Shown: piece after piece, positions 29,001-38,900 of the stretch
How positions within the stretch are numbered: the first letter of the stretch is position 1
Layout of the letters: the number at the start of each line of letters is the position of its first letter
Origin: an uncultured Clostridia bacterium
Lineage (GTDB): Bacteria; Bacillota; Clostridia; UBA1381
DNA length: 64,000 nucleotides
Direction of reading: 5' to 3'
NCBI GenBank assembly: GCA_947623955.1
Contig: CANQIP010000056.1
Span: 62,001-126,000 of the forward strand
Notes under the pieces: model-generated
Database searches by the model: none
The model's input: the letters and a program-made list of their open reading frames with translations, nothing else
What the model was told of the DNA's origin: nothing
Position numbers and translations under genes: made by a program

Positions 29001-30276
29001 CGAGGTGTACACGAATGTGACATCCGTTGCGGACGATAACGGATTTAACTCCTCAACGGGCGTCCTGGGCGCTAAACCATCGAGATTTAAGGCGTATTAC
29101 ACCGATAAGGAAGGTAAGACGAAGATTGAATATCCGTTTACGCTTAAAGCGGAAACAGAGCTCTACATGACGCAGACCACCGGCGGCGGTGGCGGCGGCG
29201 GTGGCGGCGGTGGCGGCAGCAGCGTGACCGTCAAGTTCCCCGAGTCAAATCTTGAGGGCTACGTAGGCGAAACGCTGACGCTCAAGCCGACAATCACCGG
29301 AACAACAAGCAAGCCGACATGGAAGTCAACCAATGAAACTATCGCAACGGTAGACGAAAACGGTAACGTTAAGCTTTTGAAGGAAGGCGAGGTAAGAATT
29401 ACCGTGAACGTCGGAGGCGTTCAGAAGTCCGTGGGAATTACGGTTAAACCCGCTCCCGACAAGACGACCGCTCCGTCGTCACCGTCGACTCCGACTCCCA
29501 CGCCCACGCCTGCACCGTTGATTGATACAACATACACGAAACCTTACGCGTCCGGCTATGACGACGGTACGTTCCTGCCCGATAACAATATCACAAGAGC
29601 GGAACTTGCGTCGATGATAGCGAGACTTATAAACGGCGATGATATTCCCGACGGTATGTATGATTCGTCATTCCCCGACGTTGCGGACGACGCTTGGTAT
29701 AATAAGTATGTAGGTTATCTTGAAAATTATAATGTGATAAGCGGCTACGAGGACGGCACATACAGACCCGATAATCAGGTAACGAGAGCGGAACTTGCGG
29801 CTGTAATCACAAGAGCGCAGAAGTATGACATCGTTGTTGTGGACGATATGTTCACGGATGTAACATCTGATAACTGGGCTAAGGATAGCATAACGACGCT
29901 CGCGACACGCGGTATAGTTTCCGGTTACGCGGACGGAACGTTCGCTCCGTATTCGCCTTTGACGAGAGCCGAGGCTGTAACGATGATCAACAACGTTCTC
30001 GCTCCGTCGACTGCGATTGTAACATTTACCCCGACCGATATATCCGGTTATTGGGCTGAAAGCAATATTATACTCGCGGTTAACGAGAGACAGGTAAACG
30101 GCAGCGCCGAAATGCCCGCGCCTGAGGTAACTCCCGCTCCGGAGGAAACGCCCGCACCCGATGCGGAGGCGACGCCCGCACCCGAAGGTGAGGCAACTCC
30201 TGCGCCGGAGGGCGAGGAGACTCCAGAGGCGTCTCCCGCTCCCGACTCCGGGGAAGTTACCAACCCCACAGAATAA
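25108..30276 (+). CDS. SLH-anchored surface protein with cohesin-like head
   Basis: AGGAGGGG just upstream supports ATG 25108; the product is 1,722 residues. It has a signal peptide and a head module (about 25230-26020: ADISFEFMG, WTPNSYVWVGVYV) paralogous to that of the previous gene. Bacterial Ig-like and YDG/MBG-like domains follow (KTYDKTTAL near 27540). After a glycine run (29180-29220) comes a Big_2 domain (about 29225-29450: TWKSTNETIATVD), a Pro-Thr linker and three SLH domains (about 29530-30030). The SLH signatures are ITRAE, VTRAE and LTRAE. A Pro-Ala-Glu-rich C-terminus ends the protein. SLH domains bind secondary cell-wall polymer, so this is a wall anchor. It has the head but no GNSP module or dockerin-like tail, which would fit the receptor end of an assembly. 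That pairing is inference. Confidence 0.9.
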   Translation: MNYKHNNIAKQICSIVLSVAMIFSVMVIPNIAFAEYDTSSVYSDKRADISFEFMGVTNTAVNRITGNFPKTDLSEFSWTPNSYVWVGVYVEHMDRLSDLLNSEGLGTLTTSMFYNKKYLTFTPSEAVQAFNYLNGQTRRLTDGQTYPYTYEEEFDDLTLHYNGAGSDSSLNSFKETAEWRANQFYPIKITGYADPVESENLSQARFVVRYNTAIETTYQHMFEGDYLKSDKTLVAIYPFKMNSVSDMPAAGTNILEGSFSPASFVFNVGDSGEKSYNYEEQYNASSVAQNLKYRFNIVNNVIDLFPESASRVATKLASTNGSYTLPAQLEGTALDVNKGIGDIANQLVLTATFNETPESVVLTSDVDAMKKVSYFYGDTGKTDPDDSGLTPVPDKLTTDMTGKTLYAVYEFRSSNKVMCSIGTLTVSARQLSTITLDTETAIDADETTFGKAGNTYYAGKSVLGLLEDSTDQAIVVDLAYDNGDTIDNIHYANFVDNDLALYCVDTGGKLKVVDAAVTLTEGTNTFYVAEKGKTGSEPTAVTVKATLTVTGTKDKTNITGVTDVPDKSLSYKSTATPGDQPELNFDDIVIETETDSGTTTEQKVSEYPADSFTFFYVDDDTTPPASYTGTGNQHEVKNKTDKYTPEMNGKTLYVVPKDNPTATPQKVGKLKDRSIASGTVTGTFTTDDTKYGDKLGDTGLSVTVTYDNGETDTFNSFDDLADAGIKMRVVEPDTHEVVGDYGDIDKDTVLTPEMNGKHLQFYVEGGNTGITTDDTVLNAGAGDPTGHFELKVQKIEVKVTVAAPADGISKTYDKTTALETADTPTLTVTKTDMLSEDQTTYADITATTTDLFTYADANAGSDKDISFSGTITAAGAKAADFNKYYTLKLDPTSLAALKGTIEQKKITTIEVTVPNITQGDTANRTKTGQTVNLTPTNTGDAVLQGDEVIFNYGYEYSESDVNGTPQDNVTVTITKDTTSPLTGAAASNYVLDTSATITGKGSVKPKNLESITVTTQPKATYTYPEKLDLTGMMVSLNYEGTTATPISWEQFIQEGGIITLVYPTGSTTPDKTITAADGVNAVDLECGAATLKLAFGGKDTSVTITTNKKKIKLSEVTLGIEKKYNGEATYDGTVADPAGVETADEGKLTLEFKATFADANASDTDKEVTLSDVTLTGDAAKNYEIEDDISSKSTGKINKADQDEPAAPKVKVDPKTNNIVPDTENGYVKDDTLEYSINGTDWVAEPNFDNLEKGKEYTVQARKKGDDNHNPSPAGSAAVTTLKNHVVVYKVNSTTKLAEVYTNVTSVADDNGFNSSTGVLGAKPSRFKAYYTDKEGKTKIEYPFTLKAETELYMTQTTGGGGGGGGGGGGSSVTVKFPESNLEGYVGETLTLKPTITGTTSKPTWKSTNETIATVDENGNVKLLKEGEVRITVNVGGVQKSVGITVKPAPDKTTAPSSPSTPTPTPTPAPLIDTTYTKPYASGYDDGTFLPDNNITRAELASMIARLINGDDIPDGMYDSSFPDVADDAWYNKYVGYLENYNVISGYEDGTYRPDNQVTRAELAAVITRAQKYDIVVVDDMFTDVTSDNWAKDSITTLATRGIVSGYADGTFAPYSPLTRAEAVTMINNVLAPSTAIVTFTPTDISGYWAESNIILAVNERQVNGSAEMPAPEVTPAPEETPAPDAEATPAPEGEATPAPEGEETPEASPAPDSGEVTNPTE
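29177..29222 (+). repeat. GGN codon run encoding poly-glycine
   Basis: Twelve glycine codons in a row, mostly GGC with regularly placed GGT, form a trinucleotide repeat inside the SLH protein, between Ig-like domains. It would act as a flexible hinge. The unit keeps the frame, so slippage would change hinge length without breaking the gene. Confidence 0.85.
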
Positions 30277-30292
30277 TAACGCATAATTCGTA

Positions 30293-30461
30293 AGGAACAA
30301 CGCATGGACGTTGTGTTCCTAACCCGCATGAGCGGCTCTTGCGGAGCCGCTCATCCCCCTGCATATTAACGCGTATGCGAAGTGTAATAATGCGGGGCGT
30401 TATCGCCCCGTGTTGTTGCATTTCCGAGGATATTGTCGTTTTTTGACGATGTTCTCGGAAA
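30293..30461 (+). other. Cluster of four hairpins in the widest intra-operon gap
   Basis: The 234-bp gap holds an imperfect hairpin (30293-30320) and a perfect 11-bp stem ATGAGCGGCTC with its complement (30328-30354). A 7-bp CGGGGCG hairpin followed by TGTTGTT (30393-30417) could terminate weakly. A long imperfect stem starts TTTCCGAG (30421) and ends CTCGGAAA (30461). No good promoter was found in the gap. Partial termination or transcript processing between the SLH gene and the next gene is inferred. Confidence 0.6.
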
Positions 30462-30510
30462 TATGACAACATAAATTAAGCAAAACACAAACCGAAAGAG
30501 GGTGTCATGT

Positions 30511-32877
30511 ATGAAAAAATTATCCGCTTTTTTCGCGGTATTTGTAATAGTGTTCGCTGTGGGATTGTGCGCCCATGCGGCGGATGATTTGGCGTTTGTC
30601 ACATCTCCCGAACTGCCCACCGCCACCGCAAACTCGGCGTATTCAACGCAAATAGCAGCTACCGGCGGCAAGGCTCCGTACACCTTTGAATTGGTTAATA
30701 ATGTATATTGTCCCCCGGGGCTCACTCTTACCAAAGAAGGTTTGTATTCGGGTACTCCGACGTCCGGCGGCGTAACATATTCGTTTATAGAAATACGCGT
30801 TACCGACTCGGCCGGCGCATCCGTTACGCAGGTGTTCAGTTTGCCTATCCATGCGCAGCTTGTGCGTTTTGAATTGGGTGAAAATACATTTACGTATGAT
30901 AAAAATCCGCATACTGTCACCGCCGTACCTTATGTGGACAATGTCCGCAGGGAGGATATTGATTATAACATTACATACGGCGGCGCTGCGTCACAGACCG
31001 ACGCAGGTAATTATCTGATTAAAATACAGGTTACTTCGCCGGGGTATGTATACGGCTCAAAAGATAAAACGTATTTGTACATAAACAGAAAAGATGATTT
31101 AACCGTTTCGTTCGACGATTTGGTTCAGTATTATGACGGCAGTCCAAAGCAGCCGAAGGTAACGGTCAATTCAGATCCTATGCCCGAATACAAAGTAGAG
31201 TATGAGGGAAAGGACGTTGAATATCCGACAAGCACCAATCCGCCGACCGAACCGGGAAAATATCATGTTGTGTGCACAATTAACGATAATAACTTTGTTC
31301 CCCCGACGTCAAATACCGCGCTGTTCGAAATAGCGCGTAACCGTGTGGATTTTACGCTTGACGATACGAGCAATTTCTATGTCGGTCAAACGTGGAACAG
31401 AACGTACAAGCCGTCACGCGAGGACGTAACGCATTATACCGTTCAGTATGAAAAAAACGGTCAAATGCACAATAAACCCGAAGGCGTCGGTACATATACC
31501 GTGCATATCACGCTGCAGGATGAAGATGCGGAAATGTACGACGTGGGAACAATCACTCCATCGACTGTAACCGTGCGCGAACGGACAGCCAATTTCACGG
31601 TAAGCGACGCGGTAAAGCAGTACAGCGGTGAGGCGCAGTATCCGACAATTACCAATGATTGCGAGCTTACTCCCGAGCAGTACACGGTTAAGTATTATAA
31701 GAGCGATGACGCAGAGCATTTAACTCCCGTAAATCCTACCGAAGTGGGAACGTACACCGTTGTTATTACGCTTAACGACGGTATAGGATATACAATGGGT
31801 ACGGTCTCGGGTAATACATTCGAAATCACGAAAAAACAGGTAACGTTTACCGTAAGCGATAACAGTACCACGTATGACGGTTCACAACATATGGCAACGG
31901 TGGATAATGACAGCGACCTTCAATCGCCCGATGATTATAATGTACAGTATAAGAGTGCGTCGGAAACTTTGTCGGACAGCGTAACGGACGCGGGTACGTA
32001 TGATATTGTAATTGAAGTTACAAACGATAACTATGAGCTGTCCGCAACACAGCCGTCATATCAGTACACGGTCAGCCCCAAACCGGTCACCTTCGCCATA
32101 ACCAACAACACTGTCCCATACGACGGCGGCGAACACAAGGCGACGGTGACGCCGGACGATGAGACCCTCAGAGAGGGCGACGACTATACCGTACAGTACA
32201 GAAACGCGGGCGGCGCGCTTACGAACGATGTTACCGCGGCGGGAGAGTATGATATTGTAATCACGCTTAAAAACAATAATTATACGCTTGCGGACGGCTT
32301 TAGCGCAAAAATGACAATCACATCGGTCGCGTCTCTTAATGTGGGCAACTCGCCCGCCGCCAAGATTTACAATGAGTCCGTCGAGGCGGAGCGGGAAAGT
32401 AAAGTAAACGCGTTTAAGACGAGCCGCATATACAACGATACGCATTATCCGAAATTCACCGTACCGAATACAGAAGACGCGGACTTTGACGCAGATGTGA
32501 ATACGGTTATAGTAAACGATATAAAGAATTTTAACGACCCGGGTATGGTCGTAAACGGTGCGGCGGCGGTAAACGGCAGCGATCCCGCAGAGGTCAGCGA
32601 CGGTTTGTACAAGGTGACGTATACTTACGACGGCGGTACGCTGACGCGTTATGTAATGGTTGTGGGCGGTAAAATAGGCGACGCGAACGGCGACGGTATA
32701 TTAAACGCGCTTGACGGAAATTACATAACGGCCAAAGCGTCCGGCGCACCGAATACGGTAACGCAGGCGAGAATATGGGATGTAAACAAAGACGGCGCGC
32801 TTAACAGAGACGACGCGGACGACATATATAACCGTTTTGCCAAACCGCTGGTACCGTATTATCCGTGGGTAAAGTAA
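30511..32877 (+). CDS. Secreted MBG-repeat protein with GNSP module and canonical dockerin
   Basis: ATG 30511 is chosen because AAAGAGGG ends 8 bases upstream; an in-frame GTG lies at 30502. The product is about 788 residues with a signal peptide. An N-terminal putative Ig (He_PIG) domain (about 30595-30850: AYSTQIAATGG, PPGLTL) precedes five or six MBG-like repeats (about 30870-32320). Each repeat has YDG or YSG, an xYTVxY strand and GTYxVxI. A shortened GNSP module begins VGNSPAAKI (32340) and includes DPGM. The C-terminus is a textbook type I dockerin with loops DANGDGILNALD (about 32680) and DVNKDGALNRDD (about 32785). It has no cohesin-like head. In a chain it would be a terminal cargo or cap subunit, which is inferred. 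Confidence 0.87.
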   Translation: MKKLSAFFAVFVIVFAVGLCAHAADDLAFVTSPELPTATANSAYSTQIAATGGKAPYTFELVNNVYCPPGLTLTKEGLYSGTPTSGGVTYSFIEIRVTDSAGASVTQVFSLPIHAQLVRFELGENTFTYDKNPHTVTAVPYVDNVRREDIDYNITYGGAASQTDAGNYLIKIQVTSPGYVYGSKDKTYLYINRKDDLTVSFDDLVQYYDGSPKQPKVTVNSDPMPEYKVEYEGKDVEYPTSTNPPTEPGKYHVVCTINDNNFVPPTSNTALFEIARNRVDFTLDDTSNFYVGQTWNRTYKPSREDVTHYTVQYEKNGQMHNKPEGVGTYTVHITLQDEDAEMYDVGTITPSTVTVRERTANFTVSDAVKQYSGEAQYPTITNDCELTPEQYTVKYYKSDDAEHLTPVNPTEVGTYTVVITLNDGIGYTMGTVSGNTFEITKKQVTFTVSDNSTTYDGSQHMATVDNDSDLQSPDDYNVQYKSASETLSDSVTDAGTYDIVIEVTNDNYELSATQPSYQYTVSPKPVTFAITNNTVPYDGGEHKATVTPDDETLREGDDYTVQYRNAGGALTNDVTAAGEYDIVITLKNNNYTLADGFSAKMTITSVASLNVGNSPAAKIYNESVEAERESKVNAFKTSRIYNDTHYPKFTVPNTEDADFDADVNTVIVNDIKNFNDPGMVVNGAAAVNGSDPAEVSDGLYKVTYTYDGGTLTRYVMVVGGKIGDANGDGILNALDGNYITAKASGAPNTVTQARIWDVNKDGALNRDDADDIYNRFAKPLVPYYPWVK

Positions 32878-32909
32878 GTTTTAAATCAAATTAAGGGAGT
32901 GTGACGGCT

Positions 32910-35900
32910 ATGAAAAGAAAATCTGTTTCGCTTTTTTTGGCGCTTATAATGGTTTTTACAAGCGTTAACATTCCTGTGTTTGCGGAAGACATAACGGCAG
33001 AAACGGAAAATCCTCCGGTAACGGAGGTCACGGAAAGCACGCCCGAACCGTCGGCATCACCGACCCCCAAGGCGTTTGAACTTCCGATGCTGAAAAATCC
33101 TGTAAAGCTGCCGATTACACTGCCGTCTCCCGAAGTTGAAGAAGATGATATTGAAACGGAAACGACTGCCTCACCGCAGCCGACCGCGAAGGCTCCGACC
33201 GTAACGGCAGAGCCTTCTTCTGATAATAAAAACAATTTAAAACCTACGCCGCTGCCGAAAATTAAAGCTGCGACGGAGCCGAATATTAAACTTCTGACGC
33301 TTAATATGGAGGGTACGGATATTTCCGAGGATCTCCAAGCCGGAATTGCCACTATTTCCGAGGAAGGTACATATTATGCGGATTCCGTAACAACAACCAA
33401 CGACAGCACAAACGGTATATTGGTCACGGCGGGAACAAAGGCGGAGCTTACTCTGAACAACGTTACAATAGATACGGTAAAAGCTTCGCCCATAAAGCTT
33501 GAATCGGGCGCACAGCTTACTCTGCACCTTATGGGCGATAATACGCTAAAAGCCTCTACAAATTATTATGCGGGTATTGCCGTTAATGCCGCGGATCGTG
33601 ACAGTGATTATGCTGTACTGACCATAGACGGCGAAGGTACACTTAATGTTACGGGTGCATTGAATGCAGCCGGTATAGGTACAAGCAGGAATAAAACCGA
33701 TAATTCAAACGGTATTCACGGCAAAATCGTTATTAACGGCGGCACGATAAACGCTTACGGCGGCAACGCCGCGGCGGCTATAGGAACCGGCGGTTCGGTC
33801 ACGAAATCCGCATACAGCGCGGATATAATCATAAACGGAGGTATTGTAAACGCTCAAAGCACCATTTCGGCGGCAGGTATCGGTTCAAGTTCCACCGCAC
33901 CCATGAGCAGAATTACAATTAACGGCGGTACGATAAACGCAAAGGGCAGCAAATACGGCATAGGAACAAGCACAAACTCGCAATCCGCAGATACGCTCAC
34001 TATTAACGGCGGAAGTGTAAACGCCGTGTGCAGAGATCCTGTCAGCAAGTACGGCGAGCCGCTCCATCAGATAGTTCTGCGGATGCCGGAACAGGAAAGC
34101 GTTGAGGTTACGGTAGGCTCGTGGAAAGCGTTTACCGATGAAGACGGAAAACTGTACCCGTACGTAACCGACAATACCGACAGCTTTGCGCTTGATTATA
34201 ACGGAAAGGTGTATTACACAACGGAAATAACCCCCGAGGAAACACAGTATACACTTAATGAGTATGACGGACCTCCATGTTCATGCGATAATTCGACAGC
34301 AGAGTATTCGCTTACTTTGCCCAATAAGGTAACTGTCAATATAACAGAGGGATTTAAGAGAGAAAAGATAGATACACGGTTTATTCATGAGACCTGTAAT
34401 TATCCCATACACTCGCATGACGAGACTTTTCAGGTAGAAATAGACGGCGAGGCGGCGCCGGAGAATAAAGCTAAGGTAGAAAACGGGTATCTTGTTATCT
34501 ACTATGAGGCGGTTGGCAGCGAAATTACGCTTAAAGCAAGCACAAGTGTAAACGGTCATGATTTTTCCGCAGAAGAAACAATAACCGTAGAAGCTGACGC
34601 GACGCCGCGGTTCGATATTTCCGACGGCAATATTGTTATATCTTCAATATCGGGTAACGCGGATAATATGCAGGTTACGGTCGGCACACAGTCATATACC
34701 GTACCCAGAAGTGAGACGATATGTATTACGCAGTCGTCTCTAAGAGCAGTATCCAACATAATAGAAATTGATAACGTAAATCCCACGGTTCAGCTTGACG
34801 GAATAAATATAAACACAATAACAGGCAAAGATTGTCTTACACTTAAAAACAATGCGCACCCCACTCTGGAGTTAATAGGTACCAATACACTTAATTCATC
34901 GCTTTCCAAAGCAGTGGACGGACCTATTACCGGCGCGTCCCTGACTATAAGCGGCACGGGAAGTCTCAGCTGCATTTCCGCATCCGGCGCAGGTATCGGC
35001 GGCATAGAGACCGTTAATATACTCGGCGGCACTGTTACCGCACGCGGCGGAAACGGCGGCGCGGGTATAGGCGGCAGCAATTCATCGGGTCAGGCAGGTA
35101 ACGGCATTAACGTTAACATTAAAGGCGGACGTGTTTTTGCCTACGGTAACGGAAACGCGGCAGGTATCGGCGGCGGCGCTAACAGTACCTATGGTACGGG
35201 CGGAAACTTTGTTATAGACGCCGGTATGGTACACGCCGAACCGGGCTCCGGCGGCACGGGTTACGGTATCGGTCCGGGCGGCAACAGTAAGTCGGCAGGT
35301 ACTGTTACCGTTAACGGCGGAAGTGTGGACGCCACGCTCCCCGTTATGCCCTACAGCGACGGAAAAATTCAATATCGTGTTGAGTTCAGCATTGAGGACA
35401 TATCGGATATGGAATATTTCGATTATTCCGTTGATGAGGCGGAAAAAATATCTACCTCTACCGACGAAAACGGAAAGCTGTACCTGTACCTTAATGCCGG
35501 ATGGCAGTGGGTACGCGTATATGCGGACGATACCACATACTACTGTTATATGAATGTATCGGCTGCTGCGGACGCTGCCGGCGGCAACTCCGGCATATGC
35601 TATAAAACTATAGAAAAAGAGCTGACATCCTTTACCATTCCGGGTCAAACCGAGGATACACAGTATTCGGGTGATACGGTTAATATTACCGTACCCAGCA
35701 ATGTGAAGAAAAGAGACGGTTCGCCTGTCAGCGTGCCGGTTATGGAATTTAAAGGCGCTGATTCAACGCCGCGAAACGGAGAAGAACTTGTCTTTTCCGC
35801 AACTTCGGACACATCATATACCGCACAGATTACAATTATCGGTCACGATAAATCGGAACATATTTATACGGTTAATCTCAACCTTGACGAATCAACCGTC

Positions 35901-38900
35901 TCGGGACCGACTGTTTATGATGTATCAAAAGGAACGGTTCTTGTTTTTGATACCGGTATAGAATACGGCGGAACTGAATATGAGGAAAATCCAAACGGAT
36001 ATGTTATAACAGGTACTACGGACGTAAATACCGTGCGTATTACTCACGACTATCCCGAGACGGGTACACCGGACGACATACCGCCGATAACGTTCAGAGA
36101 TCTTAATATAACAACCGACGGCAATGCATTGAGAGTTCGCTGGCATGCAAAAGTCAAGATTGAGGGCGATTGCTCCTTTGTATCTCTTTCCGACAGCGAG
36201 GCGGCAATCGAGACGAGCGGTCTTTTGACTCGTGACGAACTCATGTTTGAAATGACCGGCTCCGATGACAGTATGCTTACGGTACATTCGGAGAACGGCA
36301 ATGCGATAAACGTCGGACCGGGTACGACTATGACGCTTACAGGTATGCCCGCAAAAATAACCGCGCCGGAGGGCAAGGACGCCATAACCTGCGGCAATCA
36401 GTCCGCCGGTGATGAACGTATCGGTCATTTCATCACCGACAGTGAACATTATATGCAGATTACAAGTTCGGATAATCCTTATATTGTACCGAATAACAGC
36501 GAAGGCGAATCGCTGCATCAGCTTGAGCTGCGAATTCCGACGGAAAACAACGATTTAAATTCGTGTATGTATAAAGGCAAAAGCAGCGACGAGGCAAAAG
36601 AGTATTATATAGATAACGGTATACTTTATCTCATGGTACCCGACGACCAATATGTAATATCCGTAGTATATAATGAAACCGAATATGACGGCATTACTAC
36701 CGTAAACGGTGCACACACCACGGTCAACCTTATCGAGGCCGGAGTCAGGGAGATAATATATGACAGTACTTATCTTACGCATGAAGGCGGAGAAAAGGAA
36801 TTTACGGTTGACGGCGATATTCTGTCGGATACGGTGGAAATCATACTGATTTCCGATACAGATCCCGTAATAGAACTCAGAGAGTGGGTAAAGGTAACGG
36901 ATGATAAAAAATCCGCAGTCATTACAATACCTCCGAATACCAATCAATCAAGAGACGGAAATATAACTTATAAATGTTATTATGAGTTTAAAGGTAAACG
37001 AGAGGAGTTGCCCAATTCCATACTTGTAAAATATGATGATACCGTCGCTAAAATTACCAAGTTCACTATTTCGGGCGAACTCGGTGAAAGCACTATCTAT
37101 GAGGACATGAACCCGAAACTGATAGTTATATATGTACCATGGGATCATGAATTTAAAGCCTCAAACATTTACCATGCCTCGGAGATAGAAATTGTGGGCA
37201 GTTCGGTAACTCCCGGTCAAAATTCACCGGCTGAATTTGTCCTCGACTATACCGGTTTGTATATGCGCGGCTACTATTATGTTACCGCCGACGACGGTGT
37301 TACACGGGAAACCTATGAGGTGGATTTGCGCCACGAAACAAATCCGCCCACGATAGACAGACTGGAATTTACCAACCCCTCAACATCCGCGGGCGGCACG
37401 GTGGAAATCAGCGCAAGCGGTAAGGCGCTGCGTCATGTGGCTCATGCCGAAAAAGAAGAAAACAGACACGTGTACATCTATTCGGACGATGAGAGTATCG
37501 AACCGGTTGAGGCACAGTATAACGCAGAACTCGACAGGTATACGGCTGTTTTGACCGTACCGCCGAATACAAGCGATACCGAGGATGCCGTTTATACACT
37601 TAAAGCACGCATAGGAAATACGGAACAGACCGCGGTCGGTACTCTTAAAGTGCCGAGAAATAAGCGGAGTAATATTTCGATAAAAAGCTTTACGATAGAG
37701 CATCAAATTGGCGAAACCGAATTTGTCGGTGATAATATTATAAACATAACGATGCCTTATGATGCCGACCTGACCGAGCTCTATCCGAATATTCAAACCG
37801 AGGATTTGTACGCGACGTATTCGCCGCAGGGTACTACGGATTTTACAAATTCGGTTATATTTACCGTAACGGCTGAAAATAAAATTGATAAGTACGAATA
37901 TACGGTCAACGTCACAAGGCAAGAAACGCCCACAGCATCGGGCGTACAATTTAAAGATCCGCCATACAGTGCGGGAGGAATTGTAAATGTCAAGGTTATC
38001 GGACAGTATTTGGACAATGCCGCATATGCGCTTACAGCGCCTCAATACATACAGGTAAGCGCACGCCTTATAAGCGGCGAGCAGGAGGACTCGGAAATTC
38101 AATCGCAGGTCGCAAGGAAAAACAACAGCGGCGATTATATCGCATCCATAACCGTTCCTCCGAACAACACGGATACACCGAGGGAATACGAATTATCGGT
38201 AACGATAGGCAATACCGTACAGACGCTTACGGGAGATAAAGTCCTTACGGTATGCGCGAGAGAGCCGAATTCAAAATATCTTTCGGATATGATTCTTACC
38301 GAAGGACAGGAAGAACTTAACCGCAATGAAGACAATAAGCTCGTTCTGTACGTTCCGTATAACACGGATTTAAGAAATATTGAACCGCAGGTGCGTCACA
38401 CGGGTACGGATTACTCACCCAAGGGAGCGCAGAATTTCAATAACCCGATAACATATACTGTTTATGCGGAGGACGGAACCTCGCAGGATTATGAGATTTC
38501 TGTAAGACGTCTGGGTGTTGCCGAAGTTGATGCCTTCAGCGTTACATATCCGGAACATTTTGCGGATACAAATATTACAGCCGATATAACGGGAAAATTT
38601 ATACCGTATCTCGATACAGACGTTAAAATGAATACTGTGGAAATTGCGGCTGTGAGCCGAGATGACGGCGAGTCAACAATCAGAAAAGAAGTTACGTATG
38701 ACAGTGAAGTTTATGGCGGTCACGCCACGGCTGAACTGGAATTGCCTATTAACAATACACCGCAAGACAAGATATATGACATAAAACTGTTTATTGACGG
38801 CAACGAGTGTCCGCAGACGCAGACAATAACCGTACCGGGACGCAAGAGCCGTAAGATAACATATTTCGGCGTTAACGGCGCCGCTGCGCCGGCGGAGATT

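Noticed and set aside
37380-38102. 240-codon minus-strand frame in the second SLH gene
   Set aside because: It is antisense to recognisable beta-repeats, with no promoter or ribosome-binding site and no recognisable family.
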